Of a stretch of 64,000 nucleotides of DNA, positions 16,422-26,002 are shown in pieces. Location: assembly GCA_046349775.1 (NCBI GenBank), contig JAXMBS010000001.1, positions 148,716-212,715 of the forward strand, read 5' to 3'. This DNA comes from JAEUIG01 sp046349775 (GTDB taxonomy: Bacteria; Planctomycetota; Planctomycetia; Planctomycetales; Planctomycetaceae). The position numbers and the translations under genes were made by a program. The notes under the pieces were generated by a model, which searched no databases, was not told where the DNA came from, and saw nothing but the letters and a program-made list of their open reading frames with translations. Positions within the stretch are counted from its first letter, which is position 1; every line of letters begins with the position of its first letter.

Positions 16422-17024
16422 ATGGGCACGACCGCTATGCTTTCGCCGTCGATGACTGCCGAGCCGATCCGGCTGCGGTTCGAGACGACGTTCGCCGAGC
16501 AGTCCCGGATCATGCAGCAGGTATGGACATCGCGGCACCCCCAATTGCTCATCGCAGGGGGCGTGTTCATGGTGGCGACAGCTGCGTTCAATGCCGGACT
16601 TCAGCTCGGATCGGATGCCGGCGGTTTTGCCTGGTTCTTCGGCCTGAATGGCGTTTTTCAGATCTGCCTCGGTTGGAATCTTCTGTCCAATAATGCCCTC
16701 GGAAACTGGCTCGGGCGACGGTTCAGTCGCGGCGTGAGTCGGAGCGACCTGGCACTGGACGCGAACGGCATTCGCGGAACATTCGAGACGCCGAATCCGT
16801 ACGGGAGAAGTCTGGAGATCAAGCACATCGCCTACGGGTGGCGGAAGGTGCGGCGGATCCATCGGGTTGCTGATGATCTCGTTCTGGAGTTCCACGGCGG
16901 GGGGATGGTGACGCTGCCAGCGCGGGTGTTCAGCTCGCGCGACGAGCAGCGGCAATGCCTGGACTGGGCCGAGCAGGGGCTGGCTGAGCAGCAGCGCAAG
17001 CCGGCGAATGTTCGGGTTGCGTGA
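16422..17024 (+). CDS. YcxB-like membrane protein, first of tandem pair
   Basis: About 200 residues. Two close membrane helices (LLIAGGVFMVATAAFNAGLQ and WFFGLNGVFQICLGWNLLSN) precede a soluble C-terminal YcxB-like beta-rich domain: ALDANGIRGTFE, KHIAYGWRKVRRIHRVADDL, VLEFHGGGMVTLPARVFSS. The next gene (17118) repeats this plan. YcxB-like domains have no established biochemical role. ATG 16422 is preferred since both helices and the first strand follow it; ATG 16437 is possible. Confidence 0.6.
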   Translation: MGTTAMLSPSMTAEPIRLRFETTFAEQSRIMQQVWTSRHPQLLIAGGVFMVATAAFNAGLQLGSDAGGFAWFFGLNGVFQICLGWNLLSNNALGNWLGRRFSRGVSRSDLALDANGIRGTFETPNPYGRSLEIKHIAYGWRKVRRIHRVADDLVLEFHGGGMVTLPARVFSSRDEQRQCLDWAEQGLAEQQRKPANVRVA

Positions 17025-17047
17025 GTGGCGACGCCATATTGTGAACC

Positions 17048-17094
17048 GGGAGACCTGCTGTCGGGCATGCGGCACGGTCAGGAGACCGGCCGCA
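17048..17094. repeat. dispersed repeat, copy A (GGGAGACCTGC...GGAGACCGGCC)
   Basis: This 47-bp block matches 19575-19622 with a few substitutions. It lies between the two YcxB-like paralogues. Confidence 0.8.
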
Positions 17095-17117
17095 ACTAAC
17101 AGAGGAAGGTGCATTCG

Positions 17118-17699
17118 ATGAGCGTGATCGAAAGCATGCCTATGACCGAGGCCGGGCCGTCGATCCCGCTATGGTTCGAGATGACGTCGGACGAGACGTT
17201 CAGATTCACACGACAACTGTGCCGGAGCCAGCGGAGAGTCTGGTCAGTATGGCTGAACAGAATCGCCGCCGCTGGAGCTGCTTACTTAGCCATATATTCC
17301 GCCGTCGAAGGCCAATGGCTGTTTGCGGCTCTGATGGCTTATGCGGCTATCAGCGTGGGATCGCAGCACATGGCGATGTTGTGGCTGACGCGCGTGCTAT
17401 TTGGAGGTATGACAACGCGGGCGGAACTGGAATTGGATGCCGCAGGAATCCACGGGGAGATTCGGTATCTCTCGACTCGCTTTGGGGGAAACGAGCACAA
17501 GCGCGTGAATTACGCCTGGAATCGATTGCGAAAAGTGGAGCGATTGCCGGAGTACCTGGTGCTGGAATTCCACGGTGGCTCGCAGGCGCTGATTCCTGTG
17601 CGAGCATTCGCATCGTCGACGGAACTGGACCAATGCGAGAAGTGGGTGGAAGGCGGACTGGCTCAGCAGCGGCGACGCATAGCGAGCGGCGGGGTTTAG
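17118..17699 (+). CDS. YcxB-like membrane protein, second of tandem pair
   Basis: 193 residues; ATG 17118 lies 8 nt after AGAGGAAGG, better than the GTG at 17109. Helices IAAAGAAYLAIYSAVEGQWL and FAALMAYAAISVGSQHMAML are followed by the YcxB-like domain ELDAAGIHGEIRYLSTR, YAWNRLRKVERLPEYLVLEF and SQALIPVRAFASS. Helix spacing and the LEFHGG motif match the gene upstream, so this is a tandem duplication. The stop codon lies inside a GC-rich hairpin. Confidence 0.6.
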   Translation: MSVIESMPMTEAGPSIPLWFEMTSDETFRFTRQLCRSQRRVWSVWLNRIAAAGAAYLAIYSAVEGQWLFAALMAYAAISVGSQHMAMLWLTRVLFGGMTTRAELELDAAGIHGEIRYLSTRFGGNEHKRVNYAWNRLRKVERLPEYLVLEFHGGSQALIPVRAFASSTELDQCEKWVEGGLAQQRRRIASGGV

Positions 17700-17733
17700 C
17701 CCCGCCGGCCGGAGGCCAAGCCCTCCGGCTCGC
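17682..17733. terminator. nested GC hairpins between convergent genes
   Basis: GGCGGGG-TTTA-GCCCCGCC and GCCGGAGG-CCAAG-CCCTCCGGC stand side by side inside an outer GCGAGC...GCTCGC stem, between the YcxB-like gene and hemC (convergent). There is no T tract, so it may be a bidirectional pause/termination structure or a repeat. Confidence 0.5.
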
Positions 17734-17736
17734 TGT

Positions 17737-18674
17737 CTAGCCGCGGCTGATCAGCGACGCTGCCCCGCAGGCGTTCAATTCACCGGCCAGCTGCCGGCCG
17801 AGCGCGGACGGATCGGTGGTCGGACCGGTGACAGAAGCGGCGACGCGCTGTTTTCCGTCGGGGAGAGGACGATGCCGTCGGCGACAAGCTGCTCATCCTC
17901 CACGCGCGCCCACACCCCCACCGGCGCACGACAACCGGCGCGCAGCGTGGCGGGGCACGCGCGCTCCAGCGCGACTTCGGCCCGTGCGATCGGGTCGCTG
18001 ATCCGCCCGAGCAGCGCGATCAGCGGCGCGTCATCGGCCCGGCACTCAATGCCGATCGCCGCCTGACCGACGGCCGGCAGCATCTCCGGCGGCTGCAGGA
18101 CGAGGCTGATCCGGTCGGCGAATCCGAGCCGGTGGAGGCCAGCCTGCGGCTGCACGATTGCGTCGTATTCGCCCGCATCGAGCTTGCGGAGGCGCGTCTC
18201 GACGTTGCCGCGGATGTTCAGCAGTTCCAGATCGCTGCGGCGATGCAGGAGCTGCGCCCTGCCGCCTGAGGCTGCCGGTGCCGATCCGCGCGGCACGGCA
18301 AGGCCGGCAAACCAGCAACGCTCGAACCAGCGGGGAGAATCAGGGCGTCGAACCGGCGTTCGCGCTGAGGGACTCCGGCCAGCGTGAGACCAGGAACAGC
18401 GTCGGTCGGCAGATCCTTGAGTGAATGGACGGCGATATCGGCGCGACCATCGAGAACGGCACGCTGCACCTCGCGGGTGAAGACGCCGACGCCTCCCATC
18501 TCGGACAGCGGCTGTGTTCGATCGACATCACCTGTCGTCGTGACTTGAACGAACTCAATACTGATCCCAGGTGCCGCGGCGCGGCACCGATGCAACATGC
18601 TCTGTTTGCCACATGGCCAGGTTGCTGGCGCGAGTGGCGATACGGACGAGGGAGGGGAGGGAAGTGTCGCTCAC
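17737..18674 (-). pseudogene. hemC: hydroxymethylbilane synthase, frameshifted
   Basis: Hydroxymethylbilane synthase polymerises four porphobilinogens in heme synthesis. From GTG 18674: SLVRIATRASNLAMWQTEHV, frame change near 18595, then VQVTTTGDVDRTQPLSEMGG, VGVFTREVQRAVLDGRADIA and VHSLKDLPTDAVPGLT; a second change near 18290, then LLNIRGNVETRLRKLDAGEY, and AGCRAPVGVWA holding the dipyrromethane-cofactor cysteine. A third change near the C4 run at ~17865 leads to LGRQLAGELNACGAASLISR and the stop at 17737. Total span is 938 bp, the right size for ~311 residues with a net one-base error. All domains are present, so sequencing indels are as likely as inactivation. hemH lies at 59261. Confidence 0.85.
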
Positions 18675-18687
18675 AAGGGGGCCTGAG

Positions 18688-19535
18688 TCAGGGGGTCGCG
18701 GCGGCGGCGACAGGAGACAAGGTCGATGTGGACATGCTGGGCGTTCCCGCGGCTGCCGTGTGAACTCCCAGCGAGCGGGCCAGCACGGCGACGTTCACAA
18801 TCGCGCCGGCCTGCTTCAGAAGTGCTGCGGCACGGTGCGCGGTGGTGCCGGTCGTCAGGACGTCGTCAACCAGGAGCACCCGCGATCCTGTCAGTTCCGG
18901 CCTGCCGATCAACCGGAACGCGTTCCGCAGATTGTTGCGCCGCTCGGTGTTGCTCAACTCCGTTTGCGGCGGTGTCCGACGCACCTTGGCGAGTATATGG
19001 TGACTGTACGGGGCCCTCAACAGGCGCGCCAGACGGGAGCCGATCGTTGCAGGTGGCAGATGCCGCCGCAGCAATCTGTCGGTCCAGTGGTGCGGGACCG
19101 GAACAATCACATCAACGCCGACCTGCTCGAAGAACGCCCGCTCACGGTCGATAAGCAACTCCGCCAGGGCACCCGCGAGCACATCGCCGGATTGCGCTTT
19201 GGCGACCAGAACGGCGTCTCTCAGCGGTCCCTCATAAACACCGAGTGACGCCACGCGTTCGAAGGCGAACCGGTCGTCGCGACAATGGATGCAACCCTGC
19301 TGCGTGTCGAGATACGGGCCGACGGGAGCGCTGCAGCGGTGGCAGCGATCGGGCACGCGCTGTGCAACACCCGCACAGCAGTTGTCGCACAGTGCCAGAG
19401 ACACCGCAGCGACAGGGGCATGACTGGCGGCAGAGAGCACAGGTCGGCGGGTACAGAAAGTCGGCGGCGTCGCGCCCAAGTGCGACGGAGGTGCCCGTGC
19501 ATCGTGTTCCAGCCTCGCGTCGCCATGTATGCATG
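18688..19535 (-). CDS. comF: ComF-family phosphoribosyltransferase-like protein, N-terminal frameshift
   Basis: The C-terminal part is a PRTase: VDVIVPVPHHWTDRLLRRHL, KVRRTPPQTELSNTERRNNL, then the PRPP loop SRVLLVDDVLTTGTTAHRAA. N-terminal zinc-ribbon pieces are split over two frames: DFLYPPTCALCRQ in one and LALCDNCCAGV in the other, with the shift near 19445. Starts in the upstream frame include ATG 19535. ComF proteins assist DNA uptake in competent bacteria; the exact reaction is unresolved. It lies 13 bp upstream of hemC on the same strand, a likely two-gene operon. Confidence 0.75.
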
Positions 19536-19574
19536 ATATAACGCGGTCCGACGTTGGTGCACGGATGGCGTTTG

Positions 19575-19648
19575 GGGGAGACCTGCGTTCGGGCGTGTGG
19601 CGCGGTCAGGAGACCGGCCACAGCGATGGAGGAGACCGGCCACAGCGA
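19575..19648. repeat. dispersed repeat, copy B, with an 18-bp tandem duplication
   Basis: GGAGACCTGCGTTCGGGCGT... to CAGGAGACCGGCCACA matches the block at 17048-17094. Its last 18 bp (GGAGACCGGCCACAGCGA) occur twice, at 19609-19626 and 19631-19648. Confidence 0.85.
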
Positions 19649-19686
19649 CGCGAAGCAACCGGGCTGCTGTGCGGAATGGACGTGGT

Positions 19687-21086
19687 ATGAGCGAGCAGGT
19701 GATTATCGTCGGCGGCGGCCTGGCCGGACTGGCGGCGGCGGTGGCAGCGACGGACCGCGGCGTGCCGGTCACGCTGCTCGAAGCCCGCCAGCGATTGGGA
19801 GGCCGCGCGGCTCGTTTGTCGATCCCGAGTCGGGGGAGACTCTGGATAACTGCCAGCACGTCAGCCTGGGCTGCTGCACGAACCTGCGGCATTTCTGCGA
19901 AACGATCGGCACGGCCGATCTGTTCCACACGGAGCGCGGCTGACGTTCATTGCGCCGGACGGAACGGCGTGTCCGTTCCGCGACCTGCCGCTGCCGGCGC
20001 GCTGCATCTACTGGTGGCTTTTCGCGGCCTGACGTATTTCGATCGCCGCGAAGAAAACTGCTCGTTCAAGGACTGCGTGCGCTAGCGCCGGCACTGCCGG
20101 AGGCCGAACGGCATCTGTCGTTTCGCACGTGGCTCGATCAGCACGGCCAGACGCCTCGGCTGCAGGAATTGTTCTGGCATGTGGTCCTCGTCAGCGCGCT
20201 GAGCGAGTCGCTTGATCGCATCGACACCGAACATGCCCGCAAAGTATTCGTCGACACGTTTCTGGCGAACCGGGCCGGTTGGCGTGCTGATTCCGACCGT
20301 GCCGCTGGACGAACTGTATGGCGATCGCGTCCGGAATTGGCTGGAGCAGCGCGGATCGCACGTGAGGACTGGAGCTGCCGTGCGCGCGGTTGTCCTGGAC
20401 CAGAATCGGATTGCAGCGGTCGAACTGCGGGATGGGGAACGATTGACCGGCGGCGAGTTTGTGGTCGCCGTTCCACACTGGCGGGTCGCGGAAATCCTGC
20501 CGCCGGAGCTCAGCGGGCGACCTGAGATTCAGCGATTAGGCCGGATCGAAACCGCGCCCGATTTCCAGCGTGCACCTGTGGTTCGACCGGCCGATCACCG
20601 AGCTGCCGCACGCGGTGCTGGTGGGCCGGCTCAGCCAGTGGGTGTTCAACCGCACGGCGGCTCTGGGGACGATCGGATGGCGACGGCTGGTGCTATCAGA
20701 TCGTGATCAGCGCCCAGCCGCGACGTGCGCGCGCGGCCAGTCGGATGCGGTTGCGAAGGTCCTGGAGGAACTGCGGTTGATCTGGCCGGCCGCGCGCGGC
20801 CCAGGTGCTGCGATCGCGCGTCGTGACCGAACAGCGCCGGTGTTCTCGCCGACCCCGAGTCGACGACTTGCGGTTGCCGCAGCAGTCGCCGATCGCAAAC
20901 CTGCAATTCGCGGGCGATTGGACGCTCACCGGCTGGCCGGCGACGATGGAAGGCGCCCGTGCGCATGGCTATCTCGCTGCCGAAAACATCGTCGCGCGAC
21001 TTGGACGACGAGGACCGCGAGTGTTGCAGCCCGACTTGCCGGTGTCGTGGCTGTCCCGGTTGGCAGCAGGAGTGCCTCGGGGTTGA
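19687..21086 (+). pseudogene. hpnE: squalene-associated FAD oxidoreductase (HpnE-like), several frameshifts
   Basis: HpnE removes the hydroxyl from hydroxysqualene during squalene/hopanoid synthesis. ATG 19687: MSEQVIIVGGGLAGLAAAVA (FAD-binding GxGxxG), LLEARQRLGGRAA. The frame then switches repeatedly: DNCQHVSLGCCTNLRHFCET, LHLLVAFRGLTYFDRRE, HLSFRTWLDQHGQTPRLQEL, GVLIPTVPLDELYGDRVRNW, HLWFDRPITELPHAVLVGRL, and the C-terminal FAD motif FAGDWTLTGWPATMEGARAH. Total length (466 codons) equals the family norm and all conserved blocks survive in order, so this looks like many small indels rather than loss of function. No other hopanoid gene is visible nearby. Confidence 0.8.
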
Positions 21087-21185
21087 GTGCGGGGGTGGAG
21101 GGGGAGGGCAAAGAGGAAGGAGTGACGGTCGACGAGAATTTGCCGCTTGTTCTCCACCCCGTCGTAGGCGATCCCGCGAAGGTCT

Positions 21186-22691
21186 TCAGGCGAGCAGTTC
21201 GCGGATCACTTCCCCGGTATTCGCGATCCGGATCGGCCGGCCGAGGCGATCGGGGATCGTCGTGTCGGGCGAGACACCGACGAGATGGTACATGGTCGCG
21301 AGGATGTCTTCGGGAGTGACCGGCCGTTCCTTCACGAACGACCCGTGCTTGTCCGACGCGCCGACGATGCCCGGCCGGATTCCGGCGCCGGCCAGCATCA
21401 CGCTGTAGACCTTGGACCAATGGTCTCGGCCGCCGCCGCGCGTCTTCGTGGCGATTTGTGACGTGCGGCCGTGTTCGGTGAGGCACATCACGAGCGTGTC
21501 CTCCAAGAGGCCCCGGTCGTGCATGTCGGACAGCAGCGTGCTGACGGCCGCGTCGAAACCGGGGAGCAATTCGTCACCGAGCCGCGTGAAGTGGTCGAAA
21601 TGCGTGTCCCAGGCGGTGTTGACGACCTTGTACTCGTCCCAGAAGACGGAAACGAGGCGTCCGCCGGCTTCCAGCAGGCGGCGACCGGTGAGCGCCGCCT
21701 GACCGAACAGCGTCATGCCGTACTGTTCGCGCAGTGGCGTCGGCTCGGCGCCCACGTCCAGCGCCTGGCGGAGCTTTTCGGACGTCATGAGCGTATAGGC
21801 CATGTCGCGGAAGCGGTCGAGCGATTGCGTCTGCGCGCTGGTTTCCAGACGGCGGGCCTGCTCATCGAGCTGCTGGCCGAGCGACCGGCGCTGGTCGAGC
21901 CGATCGAGGCGCATCTCGTCGCGGAGGCGGGCGTCGTTGGAGATCCTCAGGCGGCTCTCCGGCGTGATCCCGAGGTATGGATCCTCGACGTTCACGTCCT
22001 TGAGCCGGTCAAAGAAGGAGACGCGCGCGACTTTGTGAGTGGCCTGGCCGTTGAACTCGGTCCAGACCGGATCGTAACCGGAGCCGAGAAAGGCGCCGTA
22101 CGGGCCGGCGCGGCGGAAGAGCTGCCCGTAGGTTGTGAACCGGAACGGCAGGCCGATATTGCGCGGCAGCTCCGGTTGCTCGCCGGGGTGCTGCTGATCG
22201 GACAGGTAGTCCAGCACGCTGCCGAAAAACGGATGATGCCGGCTATCGAAGGGATTGGTCTCGCTCGTAAAATCAATCGCCGGGAAACCGGACAGCGTGT
22301 AGAGATTGGAATGGTTGTTGTTGTCGTGAGACATCGACCGCACGAGGGCGAGCCGATGCGCCTGCTGTGCCAGCTTCGGCAGTTTCTCGCAGATCTGAAC
22401 TCCGGGGACCTGCGTGCTGACGGCGCCGAACTGGCCGCGGATGTCCTCGGGAGCCTGCGGCTTGGGATCCCAGGTCTCCAGTTGCGAGGCGGCGCCTTGC
22501 AGATACAGGAGCATGATCCGTTTGGCGCGGCCGAAAGTGGGATCGTCGGACTGCGGCGCGGCGGAAAGCGACTGCAGTTTAAGGAGTTGTGGGAGACCCA
22601 GTCCGAGCGCGCTGAGGCCGCCGATGCGCAGGACTTCACGGCGGTGAAGTCCGCGATCGAACGGATTCGCGGAGCCGAGGACCGGGATCAT
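21186..22691 (-). CDS. DUF1501 protein with Tat-like signal
   Basis: 501 residues from ATG 22691. The N-terminus HRREVLRIGGLSALGLGLPQ is a twin-arginine-type signal. Family blocks are RIMLLYLQGAASQLETWDPK, LALVRSMSHDNNNHSNLYTL, LVMCLTEHGRTSQI and GGGRDHWSKVYSVMLAGAGI, then the C-terminal ILATMYHLVGVSPDTTIPDR. DUF1501 proteins are exported alkaline-phosphatase-fold proteins abundant in planctomycetes, usually paired with DUF1549/DUF1553 proteins; this copy has no such neighbour. Enzymatic function is not established. Stop at 21186-21188; a ~100-bp gap separates it from hpnE (convergent). Confidence 0.85.
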   Translation of the reverse strand: MIPVLGSANPFDRGLHRREVLRIGGLSALGLGLPQLLKLQSLSAAPQSDDPTFGRAKRIMLLYLQGAASQLETWDPKPQAPEDIRGQFGAVSTQVPGVQICEKLPKLAQQAHRLALVRSMSHDNNNHSNLYTLSGFPAIDFTSETNPFDSRHHPFFGSVLDYLSDQQHPGEQPELPRNIGLPFRFTTYGQLFRRAGPYGAFLGSGYDPVWTEFNGQATHKVARVSFFDRLKDVNVEDPYLGITPESRLRISNDARLRDEMRLDRLDQRRSLGQQLDEQARRLETSAQTQSLDRFRDMAYTLMTSEKLRQALDVGAEPTPLREQYGMTLFGQAALTGRRLLEAGGRLVSVFWDEYKVVNTAWDTHFDHFTRLGDELLPGFDAAVSTLLSDMHDRGLLEDTLVMCLTEHGRTSQIATKTRGGGRDHWSKVYSVMLAGAGIRPGIVGASDKHGSFVKERPVTPEDILATMYHLVGVSPDTTIPDRLGRPIRIANTGEVIRELLA

Positions 22692-22863
22692 GGCCGAAAT
22701 CTCTATAGAATCGTCAGGGTCGATTGTGCACGCAGCCGCCGTGGATGTCAAAGGGGGTTGCGGGGGATTCAGGAGCCGGGTGCAGAGAGTGTCCCGAACC
22801 GTCGTGATGACCGGCACTTGATTGAGGATTCTTGGAAAACCGTCCGGGACACTGAGCGCTTCG

Positions 22864-24582
22864 ATGACCTCGATTCAATCCATCCTCGCCGATGCCGCCG
22901 GGGAACTGCCGGACAAGCCACTGTTCGTGTTTCCTGAAACACGCTGGCGACCGGCCGCTGCACTCACGTATGCAGAACTGGCCCGGCGGGCGGGCGGAGC
23001 GGCGCGCGTCATCGCCGGCGCAGCCAGGCCGGGGGACCGTGCGCTGTTGCTGTTTCCCACTGGGCCGGAATTCTGGGAAGCGTTTTTCGGATGTCTGGCC
23101 GCCGGCGTGATTGCGGTCCCGCTCAAGACGCCGAATGTCAATCGCACGAGCGAACAACTGGAGCGGATCGTCCGTGACTGCGGGCCTGCGCTGCTGCTGA
23201 CCGACGGTCCGACCGGGGAAATCCTCCGCAAGCGGGCGGAGAGCCATCCGTATTTGAACGGCATAACGTTGCTCACGCCGGCCGAGTGGGCGGGGGAGGA
23301 GCGCGACCTGGTCGTGCGTGGAACGAACATCGAGCCGGCGTACCTTCAATACACGTCGGGATCGACGTCGCACCCGAAGGCAACGCAAGTTTCGCATGCG
23401 AGCCTGCTGGCGAATGCCGAGCTGATTCGCCAACGCATGGAGGTTCGCCGGGGAGACGATTCGACGGTGACCTGGCTGCCGCACTACCACGACATGGGTC
23501 TGGTGGGGAGCTACCTGGGGACGATTTACAACCGGCTGATCGCCCACTGTCTGCCACCCGAGGAGTTCGTGCTGCATCCGGCGCGCTGGCTGCAATTGAT
23601 TTCGGAACATAGCGCGACGATCTGCGGGGGACCAACGTTTGGATATCGACTGTGTGCCGAGAAGGTCCGTGACGAAGAACTTGTCGGTGTCGACCTGAGT
23701 CGCTGGCGAGTCGCCTACATTGGAGCCGAGAGAATCGAGCCGGCCACACTGCGATCCTTCAGCGGACGCTTTGCGCCGAGCGGATTCCGTCACGCGGCGC
23801 TGTTTCCGTGCTATGGGCTGGGGGAGGCCACGCTGCTGGTGACCGGGGGGCCCGCAGCTGGGCCGCCGGTCTGCCGGGATGTGAGCCAGTCGGCGCTGTT
23901 GCGCGGCCAAATCGCCGCTCCGGCGAATGACTCAGACCGGATGTCTCTGGCGGGGAGCGGAGGCGTTGCGCCGGGCTGCGATGTCGTCATCGCCGATCCG
24001 GCCACTGGACGTCGTCTGCCGGACAGCAACATCGGCGAGGTGCTCGTGGCGGGGGCGGGGGTGACGGCGGGCTACTACCGGCGCGCGGAGTTGAACCGGG
24101 AGTTGTTTCGGGACGTCGAGCGGAGCGGGGATGTGCGGCCGTTTCTGCGGACGGGGGACCTGGGCTTTCTGTCGGACGGCGAGCTGTTCATCACGGGCCG
24201 GCTGAAGGAGATGATGATTGTCCGGGGGCGGAACCTGTATCCGGAGGACGTGGAGGGGCCGGCGGGCCGGGCACACGAGGCCGTGTCGCCGGGCCGTGTG
24301 GTGGCGTTTTCGGTCGATCACGGGGGAGAGGAAGCGCTGGTCGTGGCGGCAGAGCTGCATCGTTCCGCCGTGAAACTGGAGTCCGGTCGGCCGGTGATCG
24401 ATGCCGTGCGGGCGCAGATCGTCGCCGCGTGCGGAGTCAGTCCCACGGAGATCGTCCTGCTGCGCCCGGCGATGATCCCCATGACGAGCAGCGGCAAGCT
24501 GCAACGCCTTGCAGTGCGAGACAGCTACATGTCGGGGGGGCTGGAATGTCTATTTCGCGAGCAGCTGCCGCCCGGAACGTGA
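22864..24582 (+). CDS. fatty acyl-AMP ligase (FAAL)
   Basis: 572 residues from ATG 22864. It should activate a fatty acid with ATP and pass it to an acyl carrier protein. AMP-forming core motifs: YLQYTSGSTSHPKATQVSHA (about residue 160), TWLPHYHDMGLVGSYLGTIY (~203), and the FAAL-typical LSRWRVAYIGAERIEPATLR followed by FPCYGLGEATLLVTGG (~318). The hinge GRLKEMMIVRGRNLYPEDVE (~444) and the lysine in MTSSGKLQRLA (~541) are present, so it looks active. The FAAL identity (no CoA preference) is from family knowledge. The best local partner is the carrier protein at 29379. A 36-bp overlapping stretch with the DUF1501 leader region suggests divergent promoters near 22700-22860. Confidence 0.9.
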   Translation: MTSIQSILADAAGELPDKPLFVFPETRWRPAAALTYAELARRAGGAARVIAGAARPGDRALLLFPTGPEFWEAFFGCLAAGVIAVPLKTPNVNRTSEQLERIVRDCGPALLLTDGPTGEILRKRAESHPYLNGITLLTPAEWAGEERDLVVRGTNIEPAYLQYTSGSTSHPKATQVSHASLLANAELIRQRMEVRRGDDSTVTWLPHYHDMGLVGSYLGTIYNRLIAHCLPPEEFVLHPARWLQLISEHSATICGGPTFGYRLCAEKVRDEELVGVDLSRWRVAYIGAERIEPATLRSFSGRFAPSGFRHAALFPCYGLGEATLLVTGGPAAGPPVCRDVSQSALLRGQIAAPANDSDRMSLAGSGGVAPGCDVVIADPATGRRLPDSNIGEVLVAGAGVTAGYYRRAELNRELFRDVERSGDVRPFLRTGDLGFLSDGELFITGRLKEMMIVRGRNLYPEDVEGPAGRAHEAVSPGRVVAFSVDHGGEEALVVAAELHRSAVKLESGRPVIDAVRAQIVAACGVSPTEIVLLRPAMIPMTSSGKLQRLAVRDSYMSGGLECLFREQLPPGT

Positions 24583-24665
24583 GCGATTTCAGCTGGAGTC
24601 GTGTGTCCGGGAGCTGCGGGTCGACCAAGAGTTGCGTCGGATTCTGTAGAATTCGCAATTCGTAC

Positions 24666-24695
24666 TTGACGGTTCCCGGGGCGGCGTGGTTAAGA
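24666..24695 (+). promoter_or_regulatory. sigma-70-type promoter for the DUF1559 gene
   Basis: TTGACG (24666-24671), an 18-nt spacer and TTAAGA (24690-24695). A pyrimidine-rich leader (TTTTTTGTTCTCTCTCTCTG) of about 125 nt follows before ATG 24828. Confidence 0.6.
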
Positions 24696-24827
24696 TGCGT
24701 TAACGTTTTTTGTTCTCTCTCTCTGTTTTCGTGGTGCTGTCGACTCGCTGCGCACGGCGACGTGGTTCGCGTGCATGCTGCGTTTATTCGTCGTCTTTTC
24801 ACCCTCACTTCCGTTGTGGAGGTCTTT

Positions 24828-25785
24828 ATGCTGCGTCATGCGCGAAGGTCGCGTGGTTTCACGTTGATTGAACTGTTGGTGGTGATCGCGATCATCGCGG
24901 TCCTGATTGCCCTGCTGCTGCCGGCCGTGCAGCAGGCGCGCGAGCGGCCCGCCGAACCCAGTGCAAGAACAACCTGAAGCAAATCGGGTTGGCGATGCAT
25001 AACTATCTCGACATCCACGGGATCTTCCCGCTGGCCTCGATGGTGAAGGTTGATTTCCCCAACTCGTGGTGGGGCTGGTCGACGATGATCATGCCCCAGA
25101 TCGATCAGGCGAACGTGTACAATCAACTGAAAGTGGGCGACGACACGCTGGAAACAGCGGCGAACGACCCGATCCGCCGGAAGACGCTGACGACGCCGAT
25201 TCCGGTGTTCATCTGCCCAACCGATCAGGCGCCGGATGTCAACCAGAATCGGCCGTTCAAGGTCAAGGGCAGCGGCGGCTTCTGTATCGGGATGGTCGTG
25301 ACCGGGAGTGACATTCAGTTCGCGAAGTCCAACTACATGGGGAGCAACGGCAACCGGGACAGCGACGGGATTTTCTCAGCGGCGGCGGCAAATGCCGCCT
25401 GAAGGACATCCTGGACGGCACGACAAATACGATCATGGTCGGTGAACGGTCGAGTCCGACGTTCTGGTCGGGGGTCTGGGCTGGCCAGGAACTGACGTGC
25501 GACAGCATCACGAACGTGTGGTGCCTCGCGGGGAAGACCGAATTCAAGATGAACAGCGGCGCATTCAGCGATCCAGGGCCCAGCGGGTCACCTGCGACAC
25601 CTCAGCCGCACCTGTGTTTCTCAAGTCTGCACACAGGGGGCGCCCACTTCCTGCTGTGCGACGGTTCCGTGCGCTTCATCAGTGAGAATGTGCAATGGAA
25701 CGACAGTCCGAACGACACCAACGACAAGGGCATCTATCACAATCTGGGCAACAAGGCCGACAATTTGCCAATCGGCGACTACTAA
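24828..25785 (+). CDS. DUF1559 prepilin-like protein, two frameshifts
   Basis: ATG 24828 lies behind TGGAGG. RSRGFTLIELLVVIAIIAVL is a type IV pilin-like cleavage site and hydrophobic stem, then LLLPAVQQAR. A one-base loss near 24942 moves the frame so that CKNNLKQIGLAMHNYLDIHG continues, and a second change near 25390 restores LKDILDGTTNTIMVGERSSP. The C-terminus has the family signature HTGGAHFLLCDGSVRFISEN. About 318 residues when rejoined. Exported, surface or pseudopilin-like; function unknown, though the family is massively expanded in planctomycetes. It has its own promoter and terminator. Confidence 0.85.
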
Positions 25786-25830
25786 TCGACAGAGCGAACG
25801 CCTGCTTGAGGCGTGAGGCACTTGGCCCTT

Positions 25831-25887
25831 GCCGGCTGTTGAACGTCGCCCGATCGGCGACATTCCCAGCCGGCGGGCTGTTTTCTT
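25831..25887 (+). terminator. rho-independent terminator after DUF1559
   Basis: GCCGGCTG (25831-25838) pairs with CAGCCGGC (25867-25874); inside it GTCGCC pairs with GGCGAC around a CGATC loop. The stem is followed by GGGCTGTTTTCTT. Confidence 0.75.
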
Positions 25888-26002
25888 GAGGCCGTGTCTT
25901 TGATCCGGACGAAAGCTCGGACACTCGACTGCCAGCTCAGTCTATGTCGAGAATCCGGGTCGAGATCTGCTCCGGTAATCCCTGCTGAACGAGCGCCTGC
26001 CA

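Noticed and set aside
21471..22937. 488-aa plus-strand ORF opposite DUF1501
   Set aside because: Antisense shadow; DUF1501 on the minus strand has complete family motifs.
22714..23910. 398-aa minus-strand ORF opposite the FAAL
   Set aside because: The FAAL frame has all adenylation motifs; this one has none.
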